From the NCBI GenBank assembly GCA_003224195.1, contig QHYP01000103.1, positions 1-9,757 of the forward strand: 9,757 nucleotides of DNA, read 5' to 3'. Positions 1 to 6,600 of this stretch are shown here, in pieces. Position numbers and translations under genes: made by a program. Every line of letters starts with the position of its first letter. The first letter of the stretch is position 1. Below the pieces are notes generated by a model. The model saw nothing but the letters and a program-made list of their open reading frames with translations. It was not told the origin of the DNA and ran no database searches. The stretch comes from Acidobacteriota bacterium (lineage in GTDB: Bacteria > Acidobacteriota > Terriglobia > Acidiferrales > UBA7541).

Positions 1-39
1 TGGGGTCAGGACAAAGAGAAGAGGGGTGGGAAGGGGGCA

Positions 40-82
40 GGCCCTCCTACGGCCTGCCTGCGGCGGGCAGGTAGGAGTGCCC
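40..82. repeat. nested palindrome carrying the 19-bp GC-rich core
   Basis: The outer arms CTCCTA (44-49) and TAGGAG (72-77) pair, and the pairing extends outward with one mismatch to GGCC/GGCACT-type arms. Between them lies CCTGCCTGCGGCGGGCAGG (53-71), itself an imperfect palindrome (CCTGCC/GGCAGG). The same 19 bases occur at 2653-2671 inside a different hairpin. Removing 53-71 would leave CTCCTA-CGG-TAGGAG, a clean hairpin with a 3-nt loop. This suggests the core was inserted into an older palindrome. Confidence 0.7.
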
Positions 83-100
83 TTCGACTCAGCTCAGGGC
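71..100 (+). repeat. GTAG-headed inverted repeat
   Basis: A GTAG tetranucleotide (71-74) is followed by GCCCT (79-83) and its complement AGGGC (96-100) around a 12-nt loop that contains CAGCT. The GTAG-plus-palindrome layout is that of REP elements. The phrase CCCTTCGACTCAGCTCAGGG is an imperfect palindrome of a kind I recall seeing repeated in metagenome-derived bacterial DNA; that is memory, not a search. Confidence 0.4.
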
Positions 101-160
101 AAGCCTGCGCTGCATTCATCGGACATAGATGAGGCGATGGGTTCGGGATAACGAGGCGTG

Positions 161-194
161 GAAAACCCGCACAGGCAAGAGTGCCTGTGCTACC
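161..194 (-). repeat. REP-like hairpin with GTAG foot (copy A)
   Basis: Perfect 9-bp stem GCACAGGCA (169-177) / TGCCTGTGC (182-190) with an AGAG loop. Read on the minus strand, GTAG stands directly at the foot of the stem (189-192) and the far side is followed by GGGTTTTC. Copy B at 2571-2602 keeps the same flanks, GAAAA(A)NCC on one side and GCTAC on the other, with a different stem. Known REP sequences mobilised by RAYT (Y1 HUH) transposases have this GTAG-hairpin design. No RAYT gene is in the window. It could also act as a transcription stop for the DUF2283 transcript, but it lacks a U-run. Confidence 0.6.
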
Positions 195-217
195 TGATGC
201 TGCGGTGGGGAGGCGTC

Positions 218-433
218 CTAAGTGAGCTTGACGGTGGCGGCGGGTAGGGATTCGGTCTCCAGGGTGGCGAGATCCAAGACTTGGGAAGCGTGCTGAATGT
301 CAATGCCGACGATGCGGCCTTGCGCATCCAGATCAATCACCAGACCATCCTGAATTTCGCGGGAATCAACGCCCGGGCGTGTGTTCAGATCGATATAGAG
401 AGAATCGGTTTCCTTGTCGTAATGAAGTTTCAT
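218..433 (-). CDS. DUF2283 domain protein, putative antitoxin-like partner
   Basis: A 71-aa protein that is essentially one DUF2283 domain. The N-terminal YDKETDSLYIDL motif (residues 5-16) and the later DLDAQGRIVGIDIQHAS segment (34-50) are the family's two conserved strands. The length is normal for the family, which has no experimentally established biochemical role that I know of. The ATG at 431-433 lies only 3 nt after the TGA of the upstream gene (437-439), so the two are surely cotranscribed and probably translationally coupled; a weak GCGGG stands in for a Shine-Dalgarno. DUF2283 genes are often found next to small DUF4258-type proteins, which suggests a toxin-antitoxin-like pair. That pairing is inference. 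It seems complete and intact. Confidence 0.85.
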   Translation of the reverse strand: MKLHYDKETDSLYIDLNTRPGVDSREIQDGLVIDLDAQGRIVGIDIQHASQVLDLATLETESLPAATVKLT

Positions 434-436
434 TCT

Positions 437-688
437 TCAACCCGCCTGCGGAGCAGTGACCTTAAAGTCTCGATCCGGGAACGCATTGTGGAGGGTTTCG
501 CCGTCGGCGAGGGTGACGACGCGCAGAACCCTCCCGCCCAACTCGGGCACAATACCCCAAAATCGAATGCGCCCGTCCGGCTGAACCATCTTGGCCAACG
601 GCTGCGCGAGAATCCTCTCACACCATTCTAGCCGGATATAGGGTCTCTTGCGCAATACCTGCTCCCGGAAGTACCTGGTGGTCTTCAT
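437..688 (-). CDS. small DUF4258-like protein, possible toxin partner
   Basis: An 83-aa basic protein beginning MKTTRYFREQVLRKRP. The frame stays open back to an ATG at 781, but the segment upstream of 688 is Arg/Ser-rich and unlike a domain, and the family sequences I recall begin at MKTTRYF, so I place the start at 688. No clear Shine-Dalgarno precedes either start. The C-terminal half (residues 39-77: GRIRFWGIVPEL, RVLRVVTL, ETLHNAFPDR) has the pattern of small DUF4258-type proteins: a strand ending in the E-L-G turn, an RVV strand, then H-x-A-F-x-D-R. It is followed after 3 nt by the DUF2283 gene. The role as a toxin of a TA-like module is inferred from size and neighbour only; no catalytic residues are certain. 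Confidence 0.7.
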   Translation of the reverse strand: MKTTRYFREQVLRKRPYIRLEWCERILAQPLAKMVQPDGRIRFWGIVPELGGRVLRVVTLADGETLHNAFPDRDFKVTAPQAG

Positions 689-1114
689 CCGTGGCGACAG
701 CAATCGTCGCACGTATGACCGCGAAGCGGTCAATAAATTGAGGATTACGGAGGACGCGATCGGCCATGCGACACGGCGCATTATACGCTTCGTTCGGCCA
801 GAGAAACGTCAGTTCAAGCTTGGCGGGGAGGCGGGCGTGAGGGCCGAAACTGCGCTGCGTCGGCGGTTGAATTACCCGGTGTGAGGAAAAGAAAGATATT
901 CCCGACGGTGTAGTCGTATTATTCCGACATTCTTAAACAGCCGTACCCCAGCCCTGGCAGTTATCCATCTAGCGTAACCACTGGCTTCTCAGTACTTTTA
1001 GAGTTAATTCCGTCCTCATTACTCATGGCACGGGAAATGCGACTGCCTCCAGACAAGTTGCTACGGAGGAGTTCCAGCATCCTTCCAGGCAAATTACTAT
1101 GACGGAGGTCTTAC
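689..1114. other. spacer between divergent genes
   Basis: About 430 bases between the minus-strand two-gene unit and the plus-strand HD-type gene, so it must hold both promoters. TATTAT at 917-922 is a fair -10 hexamer for the plus strand but has no recognisable -35 at 16-18 nt. The open frames in this stretch (plus 648-884, and a 49-codon minus frame starting at 767) have no recognisable domain or ribosome binding site. I see no RNA gene here. Confidence 0.5.
1104..1108 (+). promoter_or_regulatory. Shine-Dalgarno of the exported HD-type gene
   Basis: GGAGG with 6 nt to the ATG at 1115. It decides between this start and the out-of-frame ATG at 1099, which lies upstream of the Shine-Dalgarno and opens only a short shadow frame. 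Confidence 0.8.
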
Positions 1115-2431
1115 ATGTCCCAACTGAGAAATACCCTATGCCTCGGGCTACTGAGCGTGACTCTCGGCTTGGCAGCGCAGCCAGCGCGGGCGGCGGATCA
1201 GACCGTACCCGGAGCCGGAAACGCGACTGCCATCGCCCTGAGCAGCAAGTCGCCCATGGTGCAGTCGGCCAAAGAGTTTTTGTTGGAACGCATCAAGAAA
1301 ATAGACAACGCCACGACCAGGGCTAGCACACTGGACGCAATCGCTAATCCCACAACCTGTGTGGCCCATCGAGCCGGGCTCACAGAGAGCCAGAAGGACG
1401 CCATCCTGCAAGAGTTAACGGCAGCAGGGCTGGTGGACACGCGGGACGACGCCACCTTCCCTAACGGTCTGAAGTCCGGGGTATATCCCCCTCTTTTAGA
1501 GGACGGCAGCGCTTGCCCGAAGTTACCTCAAACCTTTTTCTCGGCGCCGGGAAGCTTCTTTGGCGGCCACCATTCCTATCCCGGGGGCTTGCCGGTTCAC
1601 GAGTCCTTTAACGACGTGAGCAGCCTCAATTTCGCCAACGGCTACCGAAGGGTCTACGGCCACAGCGAGGGGGGCTTGCCAGTTATCGATCTTAGTGACG
1701 CTTCGGTGTTGGTGAGCGGTAAGCCCGCCGACATCTTCCTAGGTGAGGACATCATGATCGCCGCTCCCATCTGGCACGATTGGGCAAAGTCGATGGTTTT
1801 CCAGTGGAACAGCGACGGCTCTGAGTTCCAGGAGTTGAACTTTGGCGGCAACGGCCAGACGGACAATTACGGTGCGGCCGGAAATTCGAAGACGGGGGCG
1901 CACCACATGATCAGCGCCGCTGAGGCCATGAAGCGCGGTCTGCCGCCGGACTTAGTGATCGCTCAAGTCTCGGCGCACTCTCACACGATTCCAGACAATG
2001 AGTTTAAGGTGGTGAACTGGTTGCATACGGCCGCCATCCTGGCTCGCATAGACCCCGTGGCCCAGGGTTATCTCTCTCGGGACGCCCAGGGCCGCCTGCG
2101 TCTGCCTCCGTTGCGTCATCTCGGCGAGGTTAACTTGAACGCTGCTTCGCCGTCCCAGACGAACCTGCTGGCGGAGTACCCGCTACACGCTCTCTCCGAT
2201 GCTGACTCTACACTCACCGAGCCGGCGGTTACCATAGACCAGGTCATCCTAAGAACGTTGGCACCGGAGTTTGGTTTCGATCCGAACCAAGTGGCCGCCT
2301 ACAACAACGGCTTTCGCAATCCGGTCCTCAGCTTCTTGACGGCAGAGCGGCTGTTGATTGTCTACGGCAACAGCGGGCTCGACGGCGTCAGGGTAGAAAT
2401 AAACAAGCTACGCGGGCGCGGGATTATCTAG
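1115..2431 (+). CDS. exported HD-superfamily-like hydrolase, 438 aa
   Basis: A complete gene with a strong Shine-Dalgarno. Residues 1-26 form a classic Sec signal peptide: basic N-terminus, hydrophobic LCLGLLSVTLGLA, and an ARA|AD cleavage site. The mature protein has histidine spacing that recalls HD-domain metal-dependent phosphohydrolases. These are HHSYPGGLPVH at 152-162 (compare HHxxxGGLLxH in YhaM-type HD proteins), an HD doublet in IWHDWAK at 221-222, a later HH at 263-264, and HSH at 288-290. Together these could ligate one or two metals. HD hydrolases usually work on nucleotides or phosphoesters in the cytoplasm, so a secreted one is unusual and its substrate is unknown. Residues 27-135 and 310-438 match nothing I recognise. 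It stands alone, convergent with the bactofilin gene. The HD assignment comes from motif spacing and should be treated as probable, not proven. Confidence 0.7.
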   Translation: MSQLRNTLCLGLLSVTLGLAAQPARAADQTVPGAGNATAIALSSKSPMVQSAKEFLLERIKKIDNATTRASTLDAIANPTTCVAHRAGLTESQKDAILQELTAAGLVDTRDDATFPNGLKSGVYPPLLEDGSACPKLPQTFFSAPGSFFGGHHSYPGGLPVHESFNDVSSLNFANGYRRVYGHSEGGLPVIDLSDASVLVSGKPADIFLGEDIMIAAPIWHDWAKSMVFQWNSDGSEFQELNFGGNGQTDNYGAAGNSKTGAHHMISAAEAMKRGLPPDLVIAQVSAHSHTIPDNEFKVVNWLHTAAILARIDPVAQGYLSRDAQGRLRLPPLRHLGEVNLNAASPSQTNLLAEYPLHALSDADSTLTEPAVTIDQVILRTLAPEFGFDPNQVAAYNNGFRNPVLSFLTAERLLIVYGNSGLDGVRVEINKLRGRGII

Positions 2432-2456
2432 CGCGGAGCAATGGAAATAAGCCGGC

Positions 2457-2480
2457 AGGGGCACGGGGCATCGTGCCCCT
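2457..2480 (+). terminator. 9-bp inverted repeat after the HD-type gene
   Basis: AGGGGCACG (2457-2465) and CGTGCCCCT (2472-2480) pair perfectly around a 6-nt loop, 26 nt after the stop codon at 2431. Position and stability suit a transcription terminator, but no U-run follows. It could instead be another member of the local palindrome family: on the minus strand it is preceded by CTAG, not GTAG. Confidence 0.45.
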
Positions 2481-2570
2481 AGCGGCGGATGGGAAGCTGT
2501 GGAAAAGGGGGAGGGATCGGGGGCCGTCAAGAGAAGAGAGAGGGAGGCGCTGAGGGTGCCGAACGGAAAA

Positions 2571-2602
2571 GAAAAAGCCTCACCCCTGAAGGGGTGAGCT
2601 AC
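2571..2602 (-). repeat. REP-like hairpin with GTAG foot (copy B)
   Basis: Perfect 8-bp stem CTCACCCC (2579-2586) / GGGGTGAG (2591-2598) with loop TGAA. The minus strand reads GTAG (2599-2602) directly before the stem. The left flank GAAAAAGCC (2571-2579) matches the flank GAAAACCC of copy A at 161-168. The stem sequence differs while the flanks and the GTAG are kept, which points to a family with a shared frame and variable stems. Confidence 0.6.
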
Positions 2603-2644
2603 AACGTAGGCAAGCGGCCGAGAACGGAGGGTGGGGCGGCAAGG

Positions 2645-2690
2645 AGCACAGCCCTGCCTGCGGCGGGCAGGCAAGAGTGGCTGTGCTACG
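2645..2690 (-). repeat. REP-like hairpin with GTAG foot and inserted 19-bp core (copy C)
   Basis: Outer stem AGCACAGCC (2645-2653) / GGCTGTGCT (2679-2687), with GTAG at its foot on the minus strand (2685-2688). The 19-mer CCTGCCTGCGGCGGGCAGG at 2653-2671 lies within the left half of the hairpin and is identical to 53-71. If the 19 bases are taken out, the stem lengthens to AGCACAGCCA / TGGCTGTGCT with the loop AGAG, the same plan and loop as copy A at 169-190. Confidence 0.7.
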
Positions 2691-2710
2691 GCGGCGTCAA
2701 TTTGACTGCA

Positions 2711-2762
2711 CGACCCTTACCGGGTCTGCGAATTGTCCGCGCGACCCTTACCGGGTCTGCGA
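2711..2762. repeat. two-copy tandem repeat, 21-bp identical unit, 31-bp period
   Basis: 2711-2731 and 2742-2762 are identical over 21 bases. Each copy contains GACCC-TTACC-GGGTC, a small inverted repeat. The minus-strand reading of each unit contains CAG-ACC-CGG-TAA. The stop codon of the bactofilin gene (2748-2750) lies inside the second copy, so the repeat overlaps the 3' end of that gene. The 10-nt linkers are also partly alike, which suggests a duplication of a whole 31-bp unit that later diverged. Confidence 0.8.
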
Positions 2763-3281
2763 GTGGTCGTGTGGTTTGGCCTGGGCCGCGGCTGAGGCGG
2801 CGGCCTCTTTGGCGCGCGGGGGAGCCGCCAGGGGAGCCGTCTGCGGCGGCACCGCTTTTTGGCGGACTTCGGCCTTGGCATGCAAAACCGCGCCGTCTTC
2901 GATGACGATGCCGCGCGTCTCGATGGGACCAGTAACTTTACCGGTGCTCCACACCTGGACGCGCTCGCGAGCCTTGAGCGCGCCAATCACTTCCCCGCGA
3001 ACGATAATTTCGCGGGCGTCGATTTCGGCATTGACGCGGGCGTTGGGGCCGGCCGTGAAACTGCCCTCGGCAATGTGAATTTTCCCTTCAAACGTGCCAT
3101 CGAGGAAGAGATCGTCCTGGCCGGAGATTTCTCCTTTGATGGTGATGGTCCGACCCAGGCAGGCAGGCGCGTTCGGAAAAACCGGCGGCGCCGCGGCAAC
3201 AGGACTCTGCGGTGAGGAAACAGGGGAAGACGAACTGTCGGGAGAAGATTGCGGATTGCTTTCTTCAGGTTTACGCCACAT
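2748..3281 (-). CDS. bactofilin family cytoskeletal protein
   Basis: A 177-aa protein with a central bactofilin domain at about residues 44-138. Short beta-strand repeats with regular hydrophobic and glycine spacing (TITIKGEISG, LFLDGTFEGKIHI, ARVNAEIDAREIIVRGEVIG, GKVTGPIETRGIVIEDGAVL) give the right-handed beta-helix of the family. The N-terminal tail (1-43) is Ser/Pro-rich and the C-terminal tail (139-177) Ala/Pro/Lys-rich, both typical disordered extensions. Bactofilins polymerise without nucleotides and scaffold cell-wall or polar proteins on the inner membrane. The frame is open to 3527, but GGAGG at 3288-3292 sits 6 nt before the ATG at 3281, and MWRKP is a usual kind of start. The last residues (SQTR) and the stop come from a tandem repeat, so the extreme C-terminus may be newly acquired. 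Confidence 0.9.
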   Translation of the reverse strand: MWRKPEESNPQSSPDSSSSPVSSPQSPVAAAPPVFPNAPACLGRTITIKGEISGQDDLFLDGTFEGKIHIAEGSFTAGPNARVNAEIDAREIIVRGEVIGALKARERVQVWSTGKVTGPIETRGIVIEDGAVLHAKAEVRQKAVPPQTAPLAAPPRAKEAAASAAAQAKPHDHSQTR

Positions 3282-3287
3282 CAGGCA

Positions 3288-3292
3288 CCTCC
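3288..3292 (-). promoter_or_regulatory. Shine-Dalgarno of the bactofilin gene
   Basis: GGAGG on the minus strand with a 6-nt spacer to the ATG at 3281. It selects this start over in-frame ATGs further upstream. Confidence 0.8.
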
Positions 3293-3352
3293 GTGGTGCG
3301 AACTCCGAAGCCGCGGAGCTGGGGTGCCGCCGGACAAGCGGAAGGAAACGCG

Positions 3353-3381
3353 AAGATAGTACAGGGGAGGAAGGGTGTAAA
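3353..3381 (-). promoter_or_regulatory. sigma-70-type promoter candidate for the bactofilin gene
   Basis: On the minus strand, TTTACA (3376-3381, 5 of 6 to TTGACA) is followed after exactly 17 nt by TATCTT (3353-3358, 4 of 6 to TATAAT). Transcription would begin near 3346 and leave a leader of about 65 nt before the ATG at 3281. The surrounding DNA is pyrimidine-rich on this strand. Confidence 0.5.
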
Positions 3382-3559
3382 GGAGAAATGAGGAAGGAGA
3401 GTCGGAAGAGGCAAGGGGAGGTAATGGGGTGAAATTCCATGGTAAGAAGCGCGCGGGACGCCGGCGCCGCGCGGGAGAGGATGGCGGTTGGAAGCCGCCT
3501 CCAGGGGGCAAGGCCGGATGCCGGCACGAAGACGCGCTCATACTACAAGGAGGAGACAG

Positions 3560-3592
3560 GGGGCGGCACGGCTTGCGCCGTGAAGCCGCCCC
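3560..3592 (-). terminator. stem-loop after the TonB receptor gene
   Basis: GGGGCGGC (3560-3567) pairs with GCCGCCCC (3585-3592). Inside is a second helix, CGGC/GCCG (3569-3572 and 3577-3580), capped on the minus strand by GCAA, a stable tetraloop. It begins 18 nt after the receptor stop codon. There is no proper U-run beyond it, so it may act as an mRNA 3' stabiliser or a Rho-assisted stop. Confidence 0.5.
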
Positions 3593-3610
3593 TGGTGCGC
3601 CGCAAGAAGA

Positions 3611-6600
3611 TCAGAAGAGAAACTTCAACGCAAATTGCAACTGGCGCGAAGAGCCGGAATCGGCAACGGGGAAACGCGTGCTGGTGATGTTGGAAAAACT
3701 GGCGGCGGTAGAGAATACAGTGGCGCCGGTGGGGCTCAAAGGCCCTGGCTGGCCGAAGTTGGGATGATTCAATAGATCGAAGGAGTCCACGCGGAACTGT
3801 AGGCTGGTTGTCTCGGTGATTTTTGTATTCTTGACGAGGGAGAGGTCCACGTCCGTAAACCCTGGTCCGTAAATGGCATTGCGGCCCAAATTCCCGAATC
3901 CGGTTGTCGGCACGGAGAACACGGAGGCGGCATTCGTGATCCACTTGGAGGGATCGCCGCTGATTTGGATGGGGCCGCTGACGTTCACGCGGACGGAGTT
4001 TGCCACGCCGTTGATGAAGGAGGTCGCGGCAACGACATTAAACGGGCTTCCGGACTGCGCAGTTATGATAGGAGCGAGTTCCCATCCGCTGACGAGCCGG
4101 TTGCCCTTGAAGGGCAGATTGTAAACGGCGCTGGCCACGAAGCGATGCCGGACATCGAAGTCGGAACTGCCACGGCTGCCGAAGATGTTCGTGCTGTCCT
4201 GAACGACGATCCCCTGAAGGTTTCGCGAGGCGTCGTCAATGGAGTGGGACCAAGTGTAGGAAGTGTTGAACTGGAGGCCACGAGAAAAACGCTTGTTGGC
4301 GGTGACCCACAGCGCATTGTAGGAGGAGTTGGCGCTGCTGTCGCGCTCGACGATGTTGGAGGCCAAAGTCGAGCCCGAATCGGCGATGCTGCTGGAGGAC
4401 AGATTTTTGAAAGGCGTGGTGCCCGTAGGGCCCAAATTCGCTGAACTGTTCACCTGAGCGGTCGGTTGATTGATATTTCGATCCACCTCGAGATGAGTGC
4501 CCTTGCTTCCGAAGTAGCCGACCATGAGTCCGAGACCGGGGGTAAGTTCGTGCTGGATGTTCAGGTTCCAAGATTGGATGTTCGCGTTGCGGAAATCGGG
4601 GTTGATCAGGACCGGAGAAAGGTTCGCCGGAGTCGGACTGCTGTAGATGGAGGCTGTCTGACTGTAGGAACTGGGGGGCGCATTGACAGCGATGGGGGTG
4701 GCGAAGGGCGGATTGGAAGTCAAAGCAAGGACCATGCCGGTGATGGGCTGGTCGACCAGGTAGCCGTAGCCGCCGCGGAGCACGGTTTTGCCGCTATGGA
4801 ACATGTCCCAAGAGAAACCCACGCGGGGCTGGAAATTCTTGTTGTTCTGGGAATAAGGACTGTTAACGCGAACGAGAGAGACGGTTGAGGGATCGAATGT
4901 GACATAGCGGTCTTCCGCTTCCGTCGGGGTCATGTTCCAGGCGTAACGCAGGCCGAGTTCGAGAGTCAGGAAGGGCTTCAGCTTGAAGTCGTCCTGCGTG
5001 AAGAAGTCCAGAGCTTTCTGCGTGATGCGGTTGGCAACGTTTCCGAGGGTGCGGGCCGAAGTGCTGATTTGGCCGTTCGCGAACTGGTTGGACGAGCAGG
5101 TTGGCGTGACGATATTGAGGGAGCAATTGAAAACGAGCTGACCCGGATCGCCATTGAAGTTGTCGTTGTGGAAGTCGCGAAACTCAGTCCCAAATTTCAA
5201 CGCGTGGCGACCTCGGATGTAGCTCAGCGTGTCGGCGAAGACGCCGGTGGTATCGCCCCGCCCCTGCGGGAAGTTGCGCTCGTCGCCAAACAGGATGCCC
5301 AAATCCACGATGCGGATGGTGGGCAGAAACGCCTGATTGGGGCCCAAGACGCCGGCAAGTCCGAGTGTGGAGGGATCGGTGGTGTTATTGGGGGTGAAGG
5401 TGATGTGGAGCCTGTTTGCCCCGAGGCGTGCTTCGTTGACCAGCGTAGGACTGAAGACGTGGCTTTCATTGAGGGTCAAAACCTGGCGGTGACCTTCACG
5501 AGTATCTCCAAAGCCGGGAATATTGGCGCCCTGCGTGGGCTCTTGGCGCAGATCGTGCTGGTAGACGTAGTAGCCGTGCAAGCGGTCGGACGGGCCAAAA
5601 TTGTGGCTGATGTCCGTCGTGCCCTGATCGATATTCACCGGAGCGGTTGCCGAACCCACGAAAGTGGTGCCACTGTTCGCATGGGGAACCAGGTTCATGA
5701 TGGCAATGGAGATGGGGTTTCCGGCGGCCGTGATGTCCGCCCTTTGCGCATCGGTCCAGACGTTGCTAGTTGTCGTCAACCCCTGACGATGGCGCAGGCC
5801 TTCGTAGCTGGCAAAGAAGTAGGTGTGCCCTTTCCAGATGGGCCCGCCAAAGTCCCCGCCGAACTGATTGCGTTTCAACACGGATTGCGGGAGTGAGGCG
5901 CCGGTGGAACTGGTCCTGACATTGAAAAAATTGCGGGCGTCGAAATAGTTGTTCCGGAGATAGTCGTAAGCTTCGCCGTGGAAGTGGTCGGTCCCGGAGC
6001 GCGTGGCGATGTTGACGATGGCGCCGGAGTTGCGGCCGTATTCGGCGCTATAGGTGGAATTGTCCACACGGAATTCAGCAACCGTATTGATGGTAGGTTG
6101 GAAGGTGACCTGGTTCTGCACCATGTCGTTCAGGTTGACGCCGTTGATCATGAAGTTCACGGAGTCCTCGCGGTTGCCCGCGGTGTTGAAAGCGAAAGAG
6201 CCTTGGCCGCGCAGAGGAGCGGTGAGGAAGCCGTTCTGGGGAGGAGTGACGGTACCGGGAATGAGGAGCGCCAAGTCAACGAAGTGGCGGCCGTTAAGGG
6301 GAATCTCCTGCACAGTTTTTTGGTCGATGACCTGGCCGACGGTCATGGTGGAAGACTCAATAACGGGCGCGCCGGTGGAGACTTCAACGATTTCCGCCAC
6401 TTGGCCGACCTGAAGCGTAAAAGTCTGCGAGGCCGTCGTCGCGACTTCCAGGGTGTACGGGCTCGCCACCAAAGTGCGAAAACCCGTCTTGGCGATCTCC
6501 ACGCGATAATTTCCGCTCGGCAGGGCCGGTATGGAGAAATTCCCGGTGCTGTCGGTTTCCGTGCTCCGTTCGAGTCCGGTGCCCAGATTCTTTACCGTCA

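Larger units (their letters stand above)
1..217. other. non-coding region with REP-like palindromes
   Basis: No ORF here looks like a gene. The first 40 bases are strongly purine-rich on the plus strand. They are followed by a nested palindrome (40-82), a GCCCT/AGGGC inverted repeat (79-100), and a perfect hairpin (169-190), each listed separately. The region lies downstream of the minus-strand DUF2283 gene, whose stop is at 218-220, so it is a 3' flank on that side. The neighbour to the left is outside the window. Confidence 0.6.
2432..2747. other. convergent intergenic region packed with palindromes
   Basis: This stretch separates the ends of two convergent genes and holds no gene I can support. 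In order it contains a 9-bp inverted repeat (2457-2480), a purine-rich tract (about 2489-2577), a REP-like hairpin (2571-2602), a nested palindrome (2645-2690), and the first copy of a tandem repeat (2711-2731). A location between convergent 3' ends is typical of REP elements in other bacteria. Confidence 0.7.
3282..3610. other. intergenic region between TonB receptor and bactofilin
   Basis: It holds the bactofilin Shine-Dalgarno (3288-3292) and promoter candidate (3353-3381), and the stem-loop after the receptor gene (3560-3592). It also has a strongly purine-rich plus strand from about 3361 to 3427 and a CGCGCGG/CCGCGCG inverted repeat (3450-3456 and 3467-3473). No separate gene is supported; the open minus frame running through it has no domain features. 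Confidence 0.6.

Noticed and set aside
619..767. 49-codon minus-strand frame starting at 767
   Set aside because: It overlaps the DUF4258-like gene in another frame, has no ribosome binding site and no recognisable domain.
1033..1231. Near-repeat GGAAAYGCGACTGCC at 1033-1047 and 1217-1231
   Set aside because: A single 15-base match with one difference, one copy being in coding sequence for mature protein; no wider similarity, so chance is likely.
3157..3171. CAGGCAGGCAGG run in the bactofilin gene, similar to the 19-bp core
   Set aside because: It only shares the CCTGCCTG half and keeps the reading frame of the domain, so I do not count it as a copy.
3450..3473. CGCGCGG/CCGCGCG inverted repeat as a regulatory element
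   Set aside because: The arms consist only of G and C in GC-rich DNA, the loop is 10 nt, and there is no clear relation to a start or stop, so it is not listed as a separate element.
3282..3527. N-terminal extension of the bactofilin frame up to 3527
   Set aside because: The ATG at 3281 has a good Shine-Dalgarno and the upstream residues are low-complexity; the promoter candidate at 3353-3381 also lies inside the extension.
5069..5896. Plus-strand open frame of 275 codons inside the TonB receptor (and similar ones at 5978-6745 and 3965-4444)
   Set aside because: These are antisense shadows of a well-supported receptor gene in GC-rich DNA, and no domain is visible.
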